From Mimachlamys varia (Eukaryota > Mollusca > Bivalvia > Pectinida > Pectinidae), in assembly GCA_947623455.1 (NCBI GenBank), contig OX392535.1:40944688-41008687 (forward strand): a stretch of DNA of 64,000 bases, written 5' to 3'. Below are positions 1-10,631 of the stretch, one piece after another (position 1 is the stretch's first letter; every line of letters starts with the position of its first letter). The translations under genes and the position numbers were made by a program. The notes under the pieces are model-generated. The model was not told the origin of the DNA and did no database searches. It saw only the letters and a list, made by a program, of their open reading frames with translations.

Positions 1-1577
1 AACAGTAGGCAATACACAGTAAACAGTAGGCAGTACACAGTAAACAGTAGGCAGTACACAGTAAACAGTAGGCAATACACAGTAAACGTTAGGCAGTACA
101 CAGTAAACAGTAGGCAACACACAGTAAACAGTAGGGTATATAAAGTAAGTAGTAGGCAATACAAAGTAAGCAGTAGACAATACACAGTAAGCAGTAGACA
201 TACACAGTAAACAGTAAGCAGTACACAGTAAACAGTAGGCAATATAAAGTAAACAGTAGGCAGTACACAGTAAACAGTAGGCAATATAAAGTAAACAGTA
301 GGCAATACACAGTAAACAGTAGGCAATACACAGTAAGCAGTAGGCATACACAGTAAGCAGTAGGCAGTACACAGTAAACAGTAGGCAATACAAAGTAAGC
401 AATAGACAAAAAAGCAAGCAGAACACAGTACGCAGTAGGCAGTACACAGTAAACAGTAGGCAATACAAAGTAAGCAGTAGACAAAACAGTAGGCAGTACA
501 CAGTAAACAGTAGGCAATACAAAGTAAGCAGTAGACAAAACAGCAGGCAGACCACAGTAAGCAGTAGGCAGTAAACAGTAAACAGCAGGCAGTACACAGT
601 AAACAGTAGACAATACACAGTAAGCAGTAGGCAGTAAACAGTAAACAGCAGGCAGTACACAGTAAACAGTAGACAATACACAGTAAACAGTAGGCAGTAC
701 ACAGTAAACAGTAGGCAATACACAGTAAGCAGTAGGCAATACACAGTAAACAGTAGGCAGTGCACAGTAAGCAGTAGGCAGTACACAGTAAACAGTAGGC
801 AATAGGCAGTAAGCAGTAGGCAGTACACAGTTAACAATAGACAATACACAGTTAGCATTAGACAGTACAAAGTAAGCAGTAGGCAGTATGAAGTCAGCAG
901 TAGGCAATACACAGTAAGCAGTAGGCAATACACAGTAAGCAGTAGGCAATACACATTAAGCAGTAGGCAATACACAGTAAAATGTAGACAATACACAGTA
1001 AGCAGTAGGCAGTAGGCAGTACACAGTAAGCATTAGGCAAAACACAGTAAACAGTAGACAATACACAGTTAGTAGTAGACAGTACACAGTAAACAGTAGG
1101 CAGTACACAGTTAGCAGTAGACAATACACAGTAAACAGTAGACAGTACACAGTAAACAGTAGGCAATAGGCAGTAAGCAGTAGGTAGTACACAGTTAACA
1201 ATAGACAATACACAGTTAGCAGTAGACAGTACAAAGTAAGCAGTAGGCAGTATGAAGTCAGCAGTAGGCAATACACAGTTAGCAGTAGGCAATACACAGT
1301 AAGCAGTAGGCAATACACAGTAAGCAGTAGGCAATACACAGTAAAATGTAGACAATACACAGTAAGCAGTAGGCAGTACACAGTAAGCAGTAGGCAGTAG
1401 GCAGTACACAGTAAGCATTAGGCAAAACACAGTAAACAGTAGACAATACACAGTTAGCAGTAGACAGTACACAGTAAACAGTAGGCAGTACACAGTTAGC
1501 AGTAGACAATACACAGTAAACAGTAGACAGTACACAGTAAACAGTAGGCAATACACAGTAAACAGTAAACAGTACAA
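1..1577. repeat. Heptamer-based 21-bp minisatellite, left block
   Basis: The base unit is a heptamer CAGTANN. Three kinds (CAGTAGG, CAGTACA or CAATACA, and CAGTAAA or CAGTAAG) follow one another to make a 21-bp unit repeated to the window's left edge. Because 21 is divisible by 3, the minus strand stays open in several frames and gives long low-complexity reading frames such as 89-949 and 894-1577, repeating [11 protein letters not shown] heptapeptides. These are arithmetic by-products and not genes. Units differ by point changes and occasional 7-bp losses, as expected for slippage or unequal exchange. The block stops at 1577, where the LINE 3' tail begins, and the same repeat on the same strand resumes near 8310. 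Confidence 0.97.
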
Positions 1578-1612
1578 AGTTGTTTTTTTTTCAGTTCAGT
1601 TCAGTTTTTATT
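1578..1612 (-). other. LINE 3' tail: A-run preceded by ACTGA repeats
   Basis: On the minus strand the element ends with three ACTGA units and then a run of nine A before returning to the minisatellite. Such simple tails mark the 3' end laid down by target-primed reverse transcription. The neighbouring target on this strand is made of TACTGNN heptamers, so the tail shares the ACTG core with the insertion site. Confidence 0.75.
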
Positions 1613-1837
1613 ACTTTAAACCGTTTGGTTTATCAGTATAGTGCATATATACAGTGCAAACAAGTAAAACAATACAAATTATATACAGCCACACTACTCA
1701 CAGGATATGTAGTATAGAGAGACACCTCACATTACAGTTTTTTACATTATATAAATACTTAACTATCCTAAAAACATCTACAACTCATATAACATTATTG
1801 ATCCAGCCTTTTTAGTTTATCTATATAATAGTATACA

Positions 1838-2300
1838 TGTATTCTCACATTATATCTAAATAATGTCATATTCTCACATTGCAGTTATCTATTATTCTCA
1901 CAATATATTTATATTATAACATATTCTCACATTACATTTATCAATTATTCTCACAATACATTTACATAATATGATCACATTCTCACATTACATTTATCTA
2001 TTATTCTCACAATATAGTTATAATATAACATATTCTCACATTACATTTATCAATTATTCTCACAATACATTTACATAATATGATCACATTCTCACATTAC
2101 ATTTATCAATTATTCTCATAATACATTTACATAAAATGATCACATTCTCACATTACATTTATCAATTTTTCTCACAATACATTTACATAATATGATCACA
2201 TTTTCACATTACATTTATCTATTATTCTCACAATATATTTATATTATAACATATTCTCACATTACATTTATCTATTATTCTCAAAATATATTGGCACAAT
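1838..2300. repeat. 56-bp tandem repeat in the LINE 3' region
   Basis: About eight imperfect copies of a roughly 56-bp AT-rich unit. Each contains ATTCTCACATTACATTTATC, then a second half ending in CATTTACATAATATGATCAC. Copies differ by substitutions and short deletions; some lack the GATCAC end. The array lies between the ORF2 stop and the element's tail, so it belongs to the 3' untranslated region. Confidence 0.85.
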
Positions 2301-2714
2301 AGTATCTTAGGCCTTTAGGCCTATTTATCATTCTCAGGATATATTCATATAACATCCTCACATAACATTAATCTCTTATTTTTACAATTACATTCGAATA
2401 TTACTCTCAGATAACGTGGTTCTCACAGTACATATATACACGTAAGTATCATTTCCACATCTAAAACAATTTTATAATATTCTCTCAGAACATTTATCTA
2501 TCATTTCCATATACCTTTTTATAATATTTTCAAATTACACAGTTGTAATATTCTCTCATTTCACTTTAAATTAATCTGATACATTACATATTAATTTCAC
2601 ATATCACTCATATCACATACATCTCAGGCATGGAGTTAAAAACAACTACAGTGCATTATATTAACCATTTCTTTTTGTGTTACTTAATCTTATGAACTTT
2701 GCTAAATTTGACAA

Positions 2715-3865
2715 TTATTTTTTGCTATTCGTTCTCATTAGTTTTATGAATTTGAACATACTAGGCTTTTTAAAATAATATTTCTTTATAAACTTGTTTC
2801 TTATATCTTTAAAACATTCACACTTCAATATAAAATGATACTCGTCTTCAATATCCCATGATGTACAAATTCTACGGCATCGTTCAGTATTGTTATAACG
2901 ACCTACCTCAATATTCAGCTGATGTGACGACATACGAATCTTCGATATTTCTTTCAAATTTTGATAGCCTATAAGTTTCATTAAATATTTTTGTAAACCA
3001 AAACCTTCGTTAATATGTTCGTACAAAGAACACTTCGTAGATAAATTTATCTTTTCCGTACATTCTTGTCGAAATGTATCATACATTCTGCATTTAATAA
3101 TATCAAAAGCATTGCCAACAATGTATTCACTATCCCATATATACCTTAACCCCATTCTATACAACTCATTTCTAATATTTTCTGACCACACACTTCCTTT
3201 CTCAAGCATTTCTTGATAACAAGCATTTAGAATACAGTTACTTGAATTTCTTAATTTTAACCAATATTTAAATATCCTCAATTTCCTCATAATAGTCATG
3301 GGAAATCGCCCTAGTTCTTGATATATCATAAAACTTGCCGTGGATTTTTTAACTCCTAATAATCTCTTACAAAAACTTAAATATAATTTCTCTATACCTG
3401 GTGCTTTATGAAATCCCCAGACTTCGCTTCCGTAATTTAAAATGCTTGCAACGTAAGTATCAAATACATTTAGCTGTGTTTCTATATTAAAAAAGTTTTT
3501 CTTACAAACGTTTGTTACTGCAAATAGTGCTTTTTTACCCTGTTCAGAAATTTTATTCTGCGCTTTTCTGAATTTACCGTTATAATTTAATAAAATTCCC
3601 AGATAATTAAAATTGTTAACAGTTTCAAGCTCACAAACATTATAAAACCAAACATCTTCATCTCGTAGTTTACCACCATTTCTGAAAACTAGCACTTTAG
3701 TTTTATCAGTATTAATATTTAAGTTCCATTTTTTAGTATACGTAAATAATGTATCTAACATTTTTTGAAGACCGTCTGCAGTTTCTGCTAAAAGTACCAT
3801 ATCATCAGCGTACATCAATAAGAATAGGTTAATAGTTTGTAATTCAATTGTAGGACAATCATCTG
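2715..3865 (-). pseudogene. LINE ORF2, C-terminal part: RT YADD box to terminal Cys-His region
   Basis: The 367-residue frame opens with the RT active-site box YADDMVLL (residues 3-10), followed by thumb-like sequence with KTKVLVF near residue 41. It ends in a Cys/His-rich stretch with EDEYHFILKCECF near residues 326-338. Similar tails are common in ORF2 proteins that use an APE-type endonuclease. It lacks its own start: the upstream frame 3866-5644 stops at a TAA created by a single missing base in a short T-run (A-run 3868-3872 on +). Restoring frame would join the boxes on either side, so the YADD box is separated from the rest of the polymerase only by this lesion. The stop codon is at 2715-2717. 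Confidence 0.9.
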
Positions 3866-5974
3866 TTAAAAACTCATCTCACAATCATTTACGTACATAG
3901 AAAACATCAAAGGTGACAAAATTTCACCCTGAAATAAACCGTTCTTACAATCGAAGAAATCAGACATTTTATTATTATACTTTACACAACATTTAACATC
4001 ATTATACAGTGAACGGATGATAGTCAGCATTTTACCTTCTACTCCCTCTTTGATAAGTTTAAACCACAAATTTTGCCTATTTACAAAGTCAAAAGCTTTT
4101 CTATAATCAATAAAGCAACAGTATAATCTCTTTTTATTTTTAAGTGTTTTGCTTATTAACGACTGTAACACGAATATGGCATCCACTGTTGACATATGTT
4201 TCTTGAACCCAAATTGAGCGTCACTTATTTTTGAATATGTACCATCGAAATCAACGAGTCTATTATTCAAAATTGAAGTAAAAAGTTTCCCTAAGCAACT
4301 AATTAAAGTAATACCACGGTAATTATTAGTATCATTCCTATCTCCCTTCTTAAAAACAGGGACAATGTTACCTATTGACCATGTAGCTGGATAATGTCCA
4401 GACTTAAAAACATTATTAAATAATTCAACAAGGCAAGGCAAAAGTATATCTTTACCCTTAATAAAATATTCATTGATTAGTAGATCCTGACCACATGCTT
4501 TAGATGTGATTAACTTATTACTAGCAGTAAGGATTTCGTTTCCACTTATATCAGCATCTAACTCCTGAAAAGCAGAATTCGTTATATGGTTATCATAATC
4601 TTTCAAAAAGTCAGATACCATTTCATTTTCATTAGGTTCAATGGAAGATAATTCATGAAAATATTCAAAAAAAGCTTGTTCATCCAAATTACATTTGACA
4701 TTATTATTTCTTTTTCTGAATTTTCTATAAAAGTCCTTCGGGTTATGTTTTCTCATATAATTCATCATATTACCTTGATATGCTTTATATCCAAGTTTCA
4801 ATTTACATTCTAATTTTTTATATGCACGTTTTCTGTTTACGAGTAGATTACGATTTTCTCTCGATTTATCTTGACTAAAAATGAACAATGCTTCTTTGTA
4901 TTCAGAATATAGTTTTTTACATGTATCATTAAACCATGGCTTATCTTCCACTTTGACCTTTTTATCGAACCTGGAAGCACATGCATATGTGATAGCACTA
5001 AATGGCAATAATAATTCGTTTAATTTTTCCGTAAACTTATCAACGCATTGATCAATATCTTTTTGGTCACCATCAATACATGTACACGCATCGAATAATT
5101 CATTGCGATTACTTTTTAGCACACACCGCACACTTTCTGTATTTACATCATTCCATTTTACATCTATACATTTACTAGTATCAATATGATTACCACTCTT
5201 TTTGGTCGGAATATCGTTGCTTATTACACGGGTACATAGTGTGATACAGACCGGCGAATGGTCCGAAAAAACATTAAATACTCCACTCTCAAATTTTGAA
5301 ATATCATCCAAATCATCAGTGAATGTCATTACATAGTCGATGAGGCTAGTACCTCTGCTGTTAAAAAACGTAATGTTACCATCTGTATCATCTCTATGTC
5401 TTCCGTTCACAATTCGCAAAGCAGTAGTTTTACATAAAGAAAGTAGTTGTCTACCGAACTGATTGATTACTTGGTCCGAGTTGGAACGAATACATGGTTT
5501 AGAATCAGGAATATAACTTATGATATTTGCTATAGTATCTGAGGAAATTTCACTAATAATATCATTGCAAATGTAATCATCATGGCATGCCGTTCGACTA
5601 TTAAAATCACCTAAGACAATCACTTTTCCTATGTCTTTATACATAAATACCAGTTCTTCTTAACAAGCAAATAGGTCATTTTCGCATTTCTCGTAAAATA
5701 TGCTGTTAATTGGTGGGAAATAACAGGCAAACATATAGGTATTAGTGTCATGGTTAGATAACTGTCTTGATAACTTCATTAATACAATATTGTCATTAAT
5801 ATTATCAATTATTCGACAGTATTTAGATAATGACGATCTGATAAAAATTACAATACCCCCACCTCTACCATACTGTCTAGGAAAACTATAACAATCATAA
5901 CCTTCCAATTCCAAAACATCATCATCTTGCACCCAACATTCATACAGACAAACAACATCATAATTACAAATAAT
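3866..5974 (-). pseudogene. LINE ORF2, N-terminal part: APE-like endonuclease and RT fingers/palm
   Basis: The endonuclease begins near 5974 in a short open stretch with the catalytic-Glu box YECW (about 5933-5944) and runs to a TAA at 5660-5662. In the same frame the 592-residue segment 3866-5644 follows, carrying GDFN (residues 12-15), SLIDYV (100-105) and SDH (127-129). These are the classic APE-type endonuclease signatures. RT motifs follow: NNYRGITLISCLGKLF, then YCCFIDYRKAFDFVNR with a catalytic Asp, then LFQGEILSPLMFSMYVND. A further frameshift near 5972 separates an upstream in-family stretch (to about 6040). The protein would nick target DNA and prime cDNA synthesis in an ORF1-RNA particle. 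The stop and frameshifts make this copy non-functional. Confidence 0.92.
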
Positions 5975-6056
5975 TTATAAAATCTCGCGACTCTAATTTT
6001 TCGACAATGCCTCGACAAATGTTCCGTGATATTATGGAGACTCCCTCCAAACTATC

Positions 6057-7409
6057 CTAGTAGCTGCTATGGTGATGAGACAATCCATATTGAGAACCTG
6101 AAGCGGATGCTGGACCCATGATGTTGCTAGCTCCCTGGGATGCGGGTAAATGTTCCGGAGCTCTCATGCGCAGTTCTTGATCAGCTTGTGGCCTGTGATC
6201 GAAACCGTTAAAATCCCTGGCACCCTGTTCACGACGGATGCTGGCGTCCTGCTGTCTGGTATCCCGCGGAGGATGAACATCGGCCTGTATTTCTACAGTA
6301 TGATTATTCTTGGGTGTCAGGTTGGATCGTACTGGACGTGAGGTTACATGTTGGAGATTTTGAGTCGCTCCTCTGCTGGTGTTCCGCACGAAACTTCCGT
6401 TACTCGTCTGTAATGCTGGACCGGAAGTGGTATCACGTGGTGATGAAGCAAGGCGGGGTCGTTTCGGACTCCTGTGTGGCGTATTACTAAGATCAGTTGG
6501 TGCAGACTTCACGATTTCGCTATATGACCCTCGGTTCCACCTTGAGGGAACTTGCTCGCTGTCACGTGACTCAAGCTCTTCTCCTGATCCAGTGTATAGC
6601 TCACCGTTTATATACAGACGGTCACGAACTAGCTTCACGTTACAGTTCTTCGATCGGTAATACTTCTGTATAGGATACAGGAACTTGCGGCGCTCTTCCA
6701 CTGAAGGTGGGAACTGCTCACTTATACCAAATCTGGTAATCCGTAGTAGGTATCCTCTCTCTTTTACCGCCTGTCTATCGGCAAAGTAAATGAACCGCGC
6801 AACTATGGGGCGAGTGCGACCCTGAATACGTTTCTTGAACCGGTGCACGTTTCCAAACTCTATGTTTGTTTGAATACCAAGTTCATTCAAAATGAAGTCT
6901 CTTAGTTTGTCCTCATTGTTCTCGTTATACTGTTCTCTGAGACCTGTAAATACCAAGTTGTTTTTCATTGATCGGCACTGCAGATCCTAAACCATACCAA
7001 TGAGTTCATCACAATCTTTCTTTGCAGAGTTGGACTCGTTGACCATATTGACACTATCTTGGCGTTGTTGATCAACTTCCGACTGCAGTTTTTGTATGGA
7101 TCTTTCGTTGACCAATGCTTGCTTCTTTACTTCGTCGAAAATATCGCTCATAGACTGAGCAGACGTTTCTATTTCATCTGTCCTTTTCCGAATCTTATTT
7201 ATCTCTCGTTCCATTCCTGTGACTCTACTGGCCAAAGACGTGATAGAATATTCTATCTTATCAATCTTATTGACGTGTATCTCAATCCCCGATAAACGAT
7301 TATCCAGTCCCTTGATCATGACCGCCACATCATCGAGCGTCCAGCCGCCCTGGCCATACTGGGCCCCGTGGGCCTTTTCAAAAGTCTCGGTAGTCGGTAC
7401 GTTGGCCAT
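6057..7409 (-). pseudogene. LINE ORF1: coiled coil plus L1-ORF1-like RNA-binding domain, one in-frame stop
   Basis: The ATG at 7407-7409 opens 140 residues, with a coiled-coil-like stretch (about residues 45-120; repeated I/L spacing in KIEYSITSLASRVTGMEREI). A TAG at 6987-6989 follows. Six codons later, in the same frame, comes a 303-residue segment starting MKNNLVFTGLRE, the RRM-like fold start seen in L1 ORF1 proteins. It continues with GNVHRFKK, RTRPIVARF and EERRKFLYPI, then a Gly/Ser/Arg-rich disordered tail. Such proteins form trimers that coat the element RNA and act as nucleic-acid chaperones. Only one point change breaks the frame, which suggests recent decay or, less likely, readthrough. 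It lies directly upstream of ORF2. Confidence 0.88.
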
Positions 7410-7787
7410 CGGACGTGTAAACGTATATATTTACATTCTGATTGTTTCTTCTCTATATGAACATACCAACTGAAAACAACAAACACTAGACTATGAATAC
7501 ATCATGAATACAGTATGAATACATCCATTCACGTGAATTACTTATGACGTAATATATTAGTCTTGTTCAATTGGAGTCTTACGGCTCCGCTTCGGATAAC
7601 ATGGAGAAGGCCCCCCGCGTCAAACGTTCAAATGACTACGGTAGATTATTGGCGCCAATTTTACCCAAATTATGGCTGTGCCGCCTTTTTCGTTTAAAAG
7701 ACGGCTCAATAACAAACGCAGTTGATTAACCAGTTGTTCAATAAATAAGAAAATAAATTGTTCAGTAATAAAAATGTAAATATATGA
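7410..7787 (-). other. Likely LINE 5' leader
   Basis: No coding signal. On the minus strand this precedes ORF1. A GC-rich stretch near 7570-7620 contains a GGGGGG run (minus) at about 7611-7616 and could be the physical 5' end of the element. No convincing target-site duplication was found because the flanks are either tandem repeat or unlike each other. Confidence 0.45.
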
Positions 7788-7936
7788 ATTGAACGGCGTT
7801 GTTTTAATTTTCATGCCGGTATGAATGCAAATTGGTTACATCCATATTGACCATGAAGCCCTAGCGGGCTTCATGCAATATGGTTGTAACCGCTTTGCAT
7901 TCATACCCGCATGAAAATTAAAAAACGCCGTTCAAT
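7788..7936. repeat. 149-bp near-perfect palindrome (hairpin, 4-nt loop)
   Basis: The left arm begins ATTGAACGGCGTT and the right arm ends AACGCCGTTCAAT. The centre reads GAAGCCC-TAGC-GGGCTTC. Arms of about 72 bp match except for a few substitutions and small indels (for example near 7844-7853). It could fold into a long hairpin or cruciform. It sits between the LINE leader and a TATA-like box on the plus strand, and may be a small foldback element or a structured part of the retroelement's 5' end. Confidence 0.93.
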
Positions 7937-8052
7937 CCCTATATATAGCTACTCAAACAAGACAAGTCGGGTAGTAGCACGCTAAGAACACAACGCTCAG
8001 TAGACCGTGACGATTTTCCGGCAATGATCGCTGTTCACTTTTACAGGTAAGT
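7937..8052 (+). promoter_or_regulatory. Candidate core promoter and leader (+)
   Basis: TATATATAG at 7940-7948 lies directly after the palindrome. About 100 bp downstream is ACAG followed by GTAAGT (8047-8052), a strong splice-donor match. This order (TATA box, untranslated leader, donor) looks like the start of a transcription unit, but no acceptor or downstream exon was identified. It is a sequence-pattern guess only. Confidence 0.3.
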
Positions 8053-8074
8053 GTACAGGTATACGTAACAATGC

Positions 8075-8332
8075 ATGAATGGGCAACACACATATGCTAT
8101 ATATAGAGTTCATGGGGACGAACGAAAGATGCTTATCAAAATGTCATTACCAAACATCATTTCATATATGTATGATGGAGAAAGTCACCGTGTTCGAGAA
8201 CTCACAATTACACATATTTACCCTCCGGTAAAACAGTCGAAATACACGAAAATAGTTGACATTTTGGGCTCACAAGTAAACAACGTCCGTCATGAAACCG
8301 GAACCGGAACACCAATAAGCAGTAAGCAGTAG
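8075..8332 (+). CDS. Unrecognised 85-residue reading frame
   Basis: The frame begins [19 protein letters not shown] and is not low-complexity until its last few residues, which run into the minisatellite. It has mixed polar and hydrophobic composition, no signal peptide or membrane segment, and no motif I recognise. It may be a piece of the interrupting mobile DNA or chance. The stop lies within the first heptamers of the right-hand minisatellite, so any original C-terminus has been cut off there. Confidence 0.22.
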   Translation: MNGQHTYAIYRVHGDERKMLIKMSLPNIISYMYDGESHRVRELTITHIYPPVKQSKYTKIVDILGSQVNNVRHETGTGTPISSKQ

Positions 8333-9841
8333 CCAATGCACAGTAATCAGTAGACAATACACAGTAAGCAGTAGGCAGTACACAGTAAACAGTAGGCAAT
8401 ACACAGTAAACAGGAGGCAATGCACAGTAAACAGTAGACAATACTCAGTTAGCAGTAGACAGTATGAAGTAAGCAGTAGACAATGCACAGTAAACAGTAG
8501 ACAATATACACTTAGCAGTAGACAGTACACAGTAAACAGTAGGCAGTACACAGTTAGCAGTAGACAATGCACAGTAATCAGTAGACAATACACAGTAAGC
8601 AGAAGGCAATACATAGTAAACAGTAGACAATACACAGTAAACAGTAGGCAGTACACAGTAAACAGTAGGTAATGCACAGTAAACAGTAGACAATACACAG
8701 TAAGCAGTAGACAGTACAAAGTAAGCAGAAGGCAGTTTGAAGTAAGCAGAAGGCAATACACAGTAAACAGTAGGCAATACACAGTAAACAGTAGGCAATC
8801 CACAGTAAACAGTAGGCAATACACAGTAAACAGTAGGCAGTACACAGCAAGCAGTAGGCAGTACACAGTAAACAGTAGGCAATACACAGTAAGCAGTAGG
8901 CAGTACACAGTAAGCAGTAAGCAGTACACAGTAAACAGTAGGCAATACACAGTAAACAGTAGGCAGTACACAGTAAACAGTAGACAATACACAGTAAGCA
9001 GTAGACAGTACAAAGTAAGCAGAAGGCAGTTTGAAGTAAGCAGTAGGCAATACACAGTAAACAATAGGCAATACACAGTAAACAGTAGGCAGTATGAAGT
9101 AAACAGTAGGCAATACACAGTAAACAGTAGGCAATACACAGTAAACAGTAGGCAATACACAGTAAACAGTAGGCAGTACACAGTAAACAGTAGGCAATAC
9201 ACAGTAAACAGTAGGCAGTACACAGTAAACAGTAGGCAATACACAGTAAACAGTAGGCAGTACACAGTAAACAGTAGGCAATACACAGTAAACAGTAGGC
9301 AGTATGAAGTAAACAGTAGGCAATACACAGTAAACAGTAGGCAATACACAGTAAACAGTAGGCAGTACACAGCAAGCAGTAGGCAGTACACAGTAAACAG
9401 TAGGCAATACACAGTAAACAGTAGGCAATACACAGTAAACAGTAGGCAATACACAGTAAGCAGTAGGCAGTACACAGCAAGCAGTAGGCAATACACAGTA
9501 AACAGTAGGCAGTACACAGTAAACAGTAGGCAATACACAGTAAACAGTAGGCAGTACACAGTAAACAGTAGGCAGTACACAGTAAACAGTAGGCAGTACA
9601 CAGTAAACAGTAGGCAATACACAGTAAACAGTAGGCAGTACACAGCAAGCAGTAGGCAGTACACAGTAAACAGTAGGCAATACACAGTAAACAGTAGGCA
9701 ATACACAGCAAGCAGTAGGCAATACACAGTAAACAGTAGGCAGTACACAGCAAGCAGTAGGCAGTATGAAGTAAGCAGTAGGCAATGAACAGCAGGCAGT
9801 AAGCAGTAAGCATTAAACAAAAAACATTTTAACTCTAGCAA
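8310..9841. repeat. Heptamer-based 21-bp minisatellite, right block
   Basis: Same CAGTANN heptamers and same orientation as the left block. This block is more homogeneous, especially 9050-9780, where CAGTAGG, CAATACA or CAGTACA, and CAGTAAA alternate strictly. The minus strand is open in three frames over more than 1.2 kb (8270-9841, 8445-9785, 8578-9813), purely because the period is a multiple of three. Variant units such as CAGTATGAAGT recur at intervals and may mark a longer higher-order period. The array fades out at about 9841. Confidence 0.97.
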
Positions 9842-10007
9842 GCAGTAGACAGTAAACAGGACGCTGTCGTTTATGGAATTCCATAGTTCTGATAGTTTTC
9901 GTTTGGTTTGGTTCAGATAGAAACTGGGCTGATGTTTCAGATAATTAGAACAGCATCATACAAGTAGTTTGTATGGTTAAAAGGGCAGTCTCATTTTCAG
10001 AAATAAA
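9842..10007. other. Unique-looking spacer
   Basis: No frame, repeat or signal I can support. Confidence 0.6.
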
Positions 10008-10262
10008 CGAAGAATACCGTCAAGTGTCGACAAAACCCTGAACCGGTTTTCAAAGTCGAAAAATCTGTCAACAAAATACATATTTACATTGAGAACCTTG
10101 TTAAAGTACAAGAGAATAAGACAGGTGTTCCGGAAGAGTAAGCGTCTTTATCGGCGACACCCGCGATGTAAACCTTGGTCTGATTCAAATGAACACCAAG
10201 TTTTCAAATTAAAAACCGAGACATCATTCTCAATCACAACAAGTTAACAAACCAATGAGTTC
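10008..10262 (-). mobile_element. 5'-truncated retroelement 3' end (copy 1)
   Basis: Matches the 3' region of the retroelement seen in full at 44790-45420. Shared blocks are GTGTTCCGGAAGAGTAAGCG, a CGACACCCGC-like motif and the ATACCGTCAAGTGTCGAC tip. Minus orientation is inferred from the C-terminal coding remnant in the longer copy. Several small deletions make it older than that copy. Confidence 0.65.
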
Positions 10263-10631
10263 ATTCAAATGCATTATTATCCACTGAAGCAACTAGAAAT
10301 GTAAAGCTTAGCAATCAATGACAAAATTCCAAGCAAACAACAAATTAAGAAAATACCGGAGCGTCAAAAAACGTAAAACTAGAGCACAAATATTGCGTGT
10401 AAGGTTTTACACGGACACAACCCTTTAATGCTGTAAGCTTTATTATAACCTTCTGCTTTATTGAAGATACACCACACATCGATACTTCGTGTGGCGATAA
10501 CAAAAACGCAAAGTTTCGCTTATCTTCAATATATATTTAAATCCGGTCTTTTTTAGTTTTGAATACACATTTTGAAAACCTATTTAGTTTTTATCTTTTC
10601 CTGGAGGAACTCCTTGATTGTCGTAGGATAA
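10263..10631. other. Non-coding spacer
   Basis: AT-rich sequence. A short match to the retroelement tip (AAAATACCGGAGCGTCAA, about 10353) may be another tiny copy. A pyrimidine-rich stretch before 10625 could be a splice acceptor for the frame that follows. Confidence 0.4.

Larger units (their letters stand above)
1578..8305 (-). mobile_element. Near full-length but broken non-LTR retrotransposon inside the minisatellite
   Basis: Read on the minus strand, this interval holds a 5' leader, ORF1 (coiled coil plus RNA-binding region), ORF2 (endonuclease and RT), a 3' region with its own tandem repeat, and a terminal A-run. That order is typical of ORF1/ORF2 non-LTR elements. No LTRs, gag zinc knuckles, protease or integrase are seen. 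ORF1 carries one in-frame stop. ORF2 has a frameshift and a stop in the endonuclease and a 1-base frameshift next to the RT YADD box, so this copy cannot move by itself. The 5' boundary is uncertain. It is placed where the minisatellite resumes, but the GC-rich stretch near 7570-7620 could be the true 5' end, with 7620-8305 a separate insertion. The clade was not assigned. The NYRGITL and YADD boxes and the L1-like ORF1 exclude a retrovirus. Confidence 0.85.

Noticed and set aside
89..1577. Long minus-strand reading frames (286, 227, 141 and 90 residues)
   Set aside because: They read a 21-bp tandem repeat in different frames at once; period divisible by three, extreme low complexity, no start context.
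1..1577. CRISPR array
   Set aside because: Repeats are contiguous with no unique spacers, and the context is eukaryotic.
2715..5974. Endogenous retrovirus polymerase (YADD box)
   Set aside because: An APE-type endonuclease precedes the RT and there are no LTRs, protease, RNase H/integrase order or primer-binding site; fits a non-LTR element.
6150..7473. Plus-strand frames opposite ORF1
   Set aside because: Shadows of the minus-strand LINE ORF1 with no domain of their own.
8270..9841. Three overlapping minus frames of 411-523 residues
   Set aside because: Same artefact of the 21-bp minisatellite; all three frames are open together, which real coding sequence does not do.
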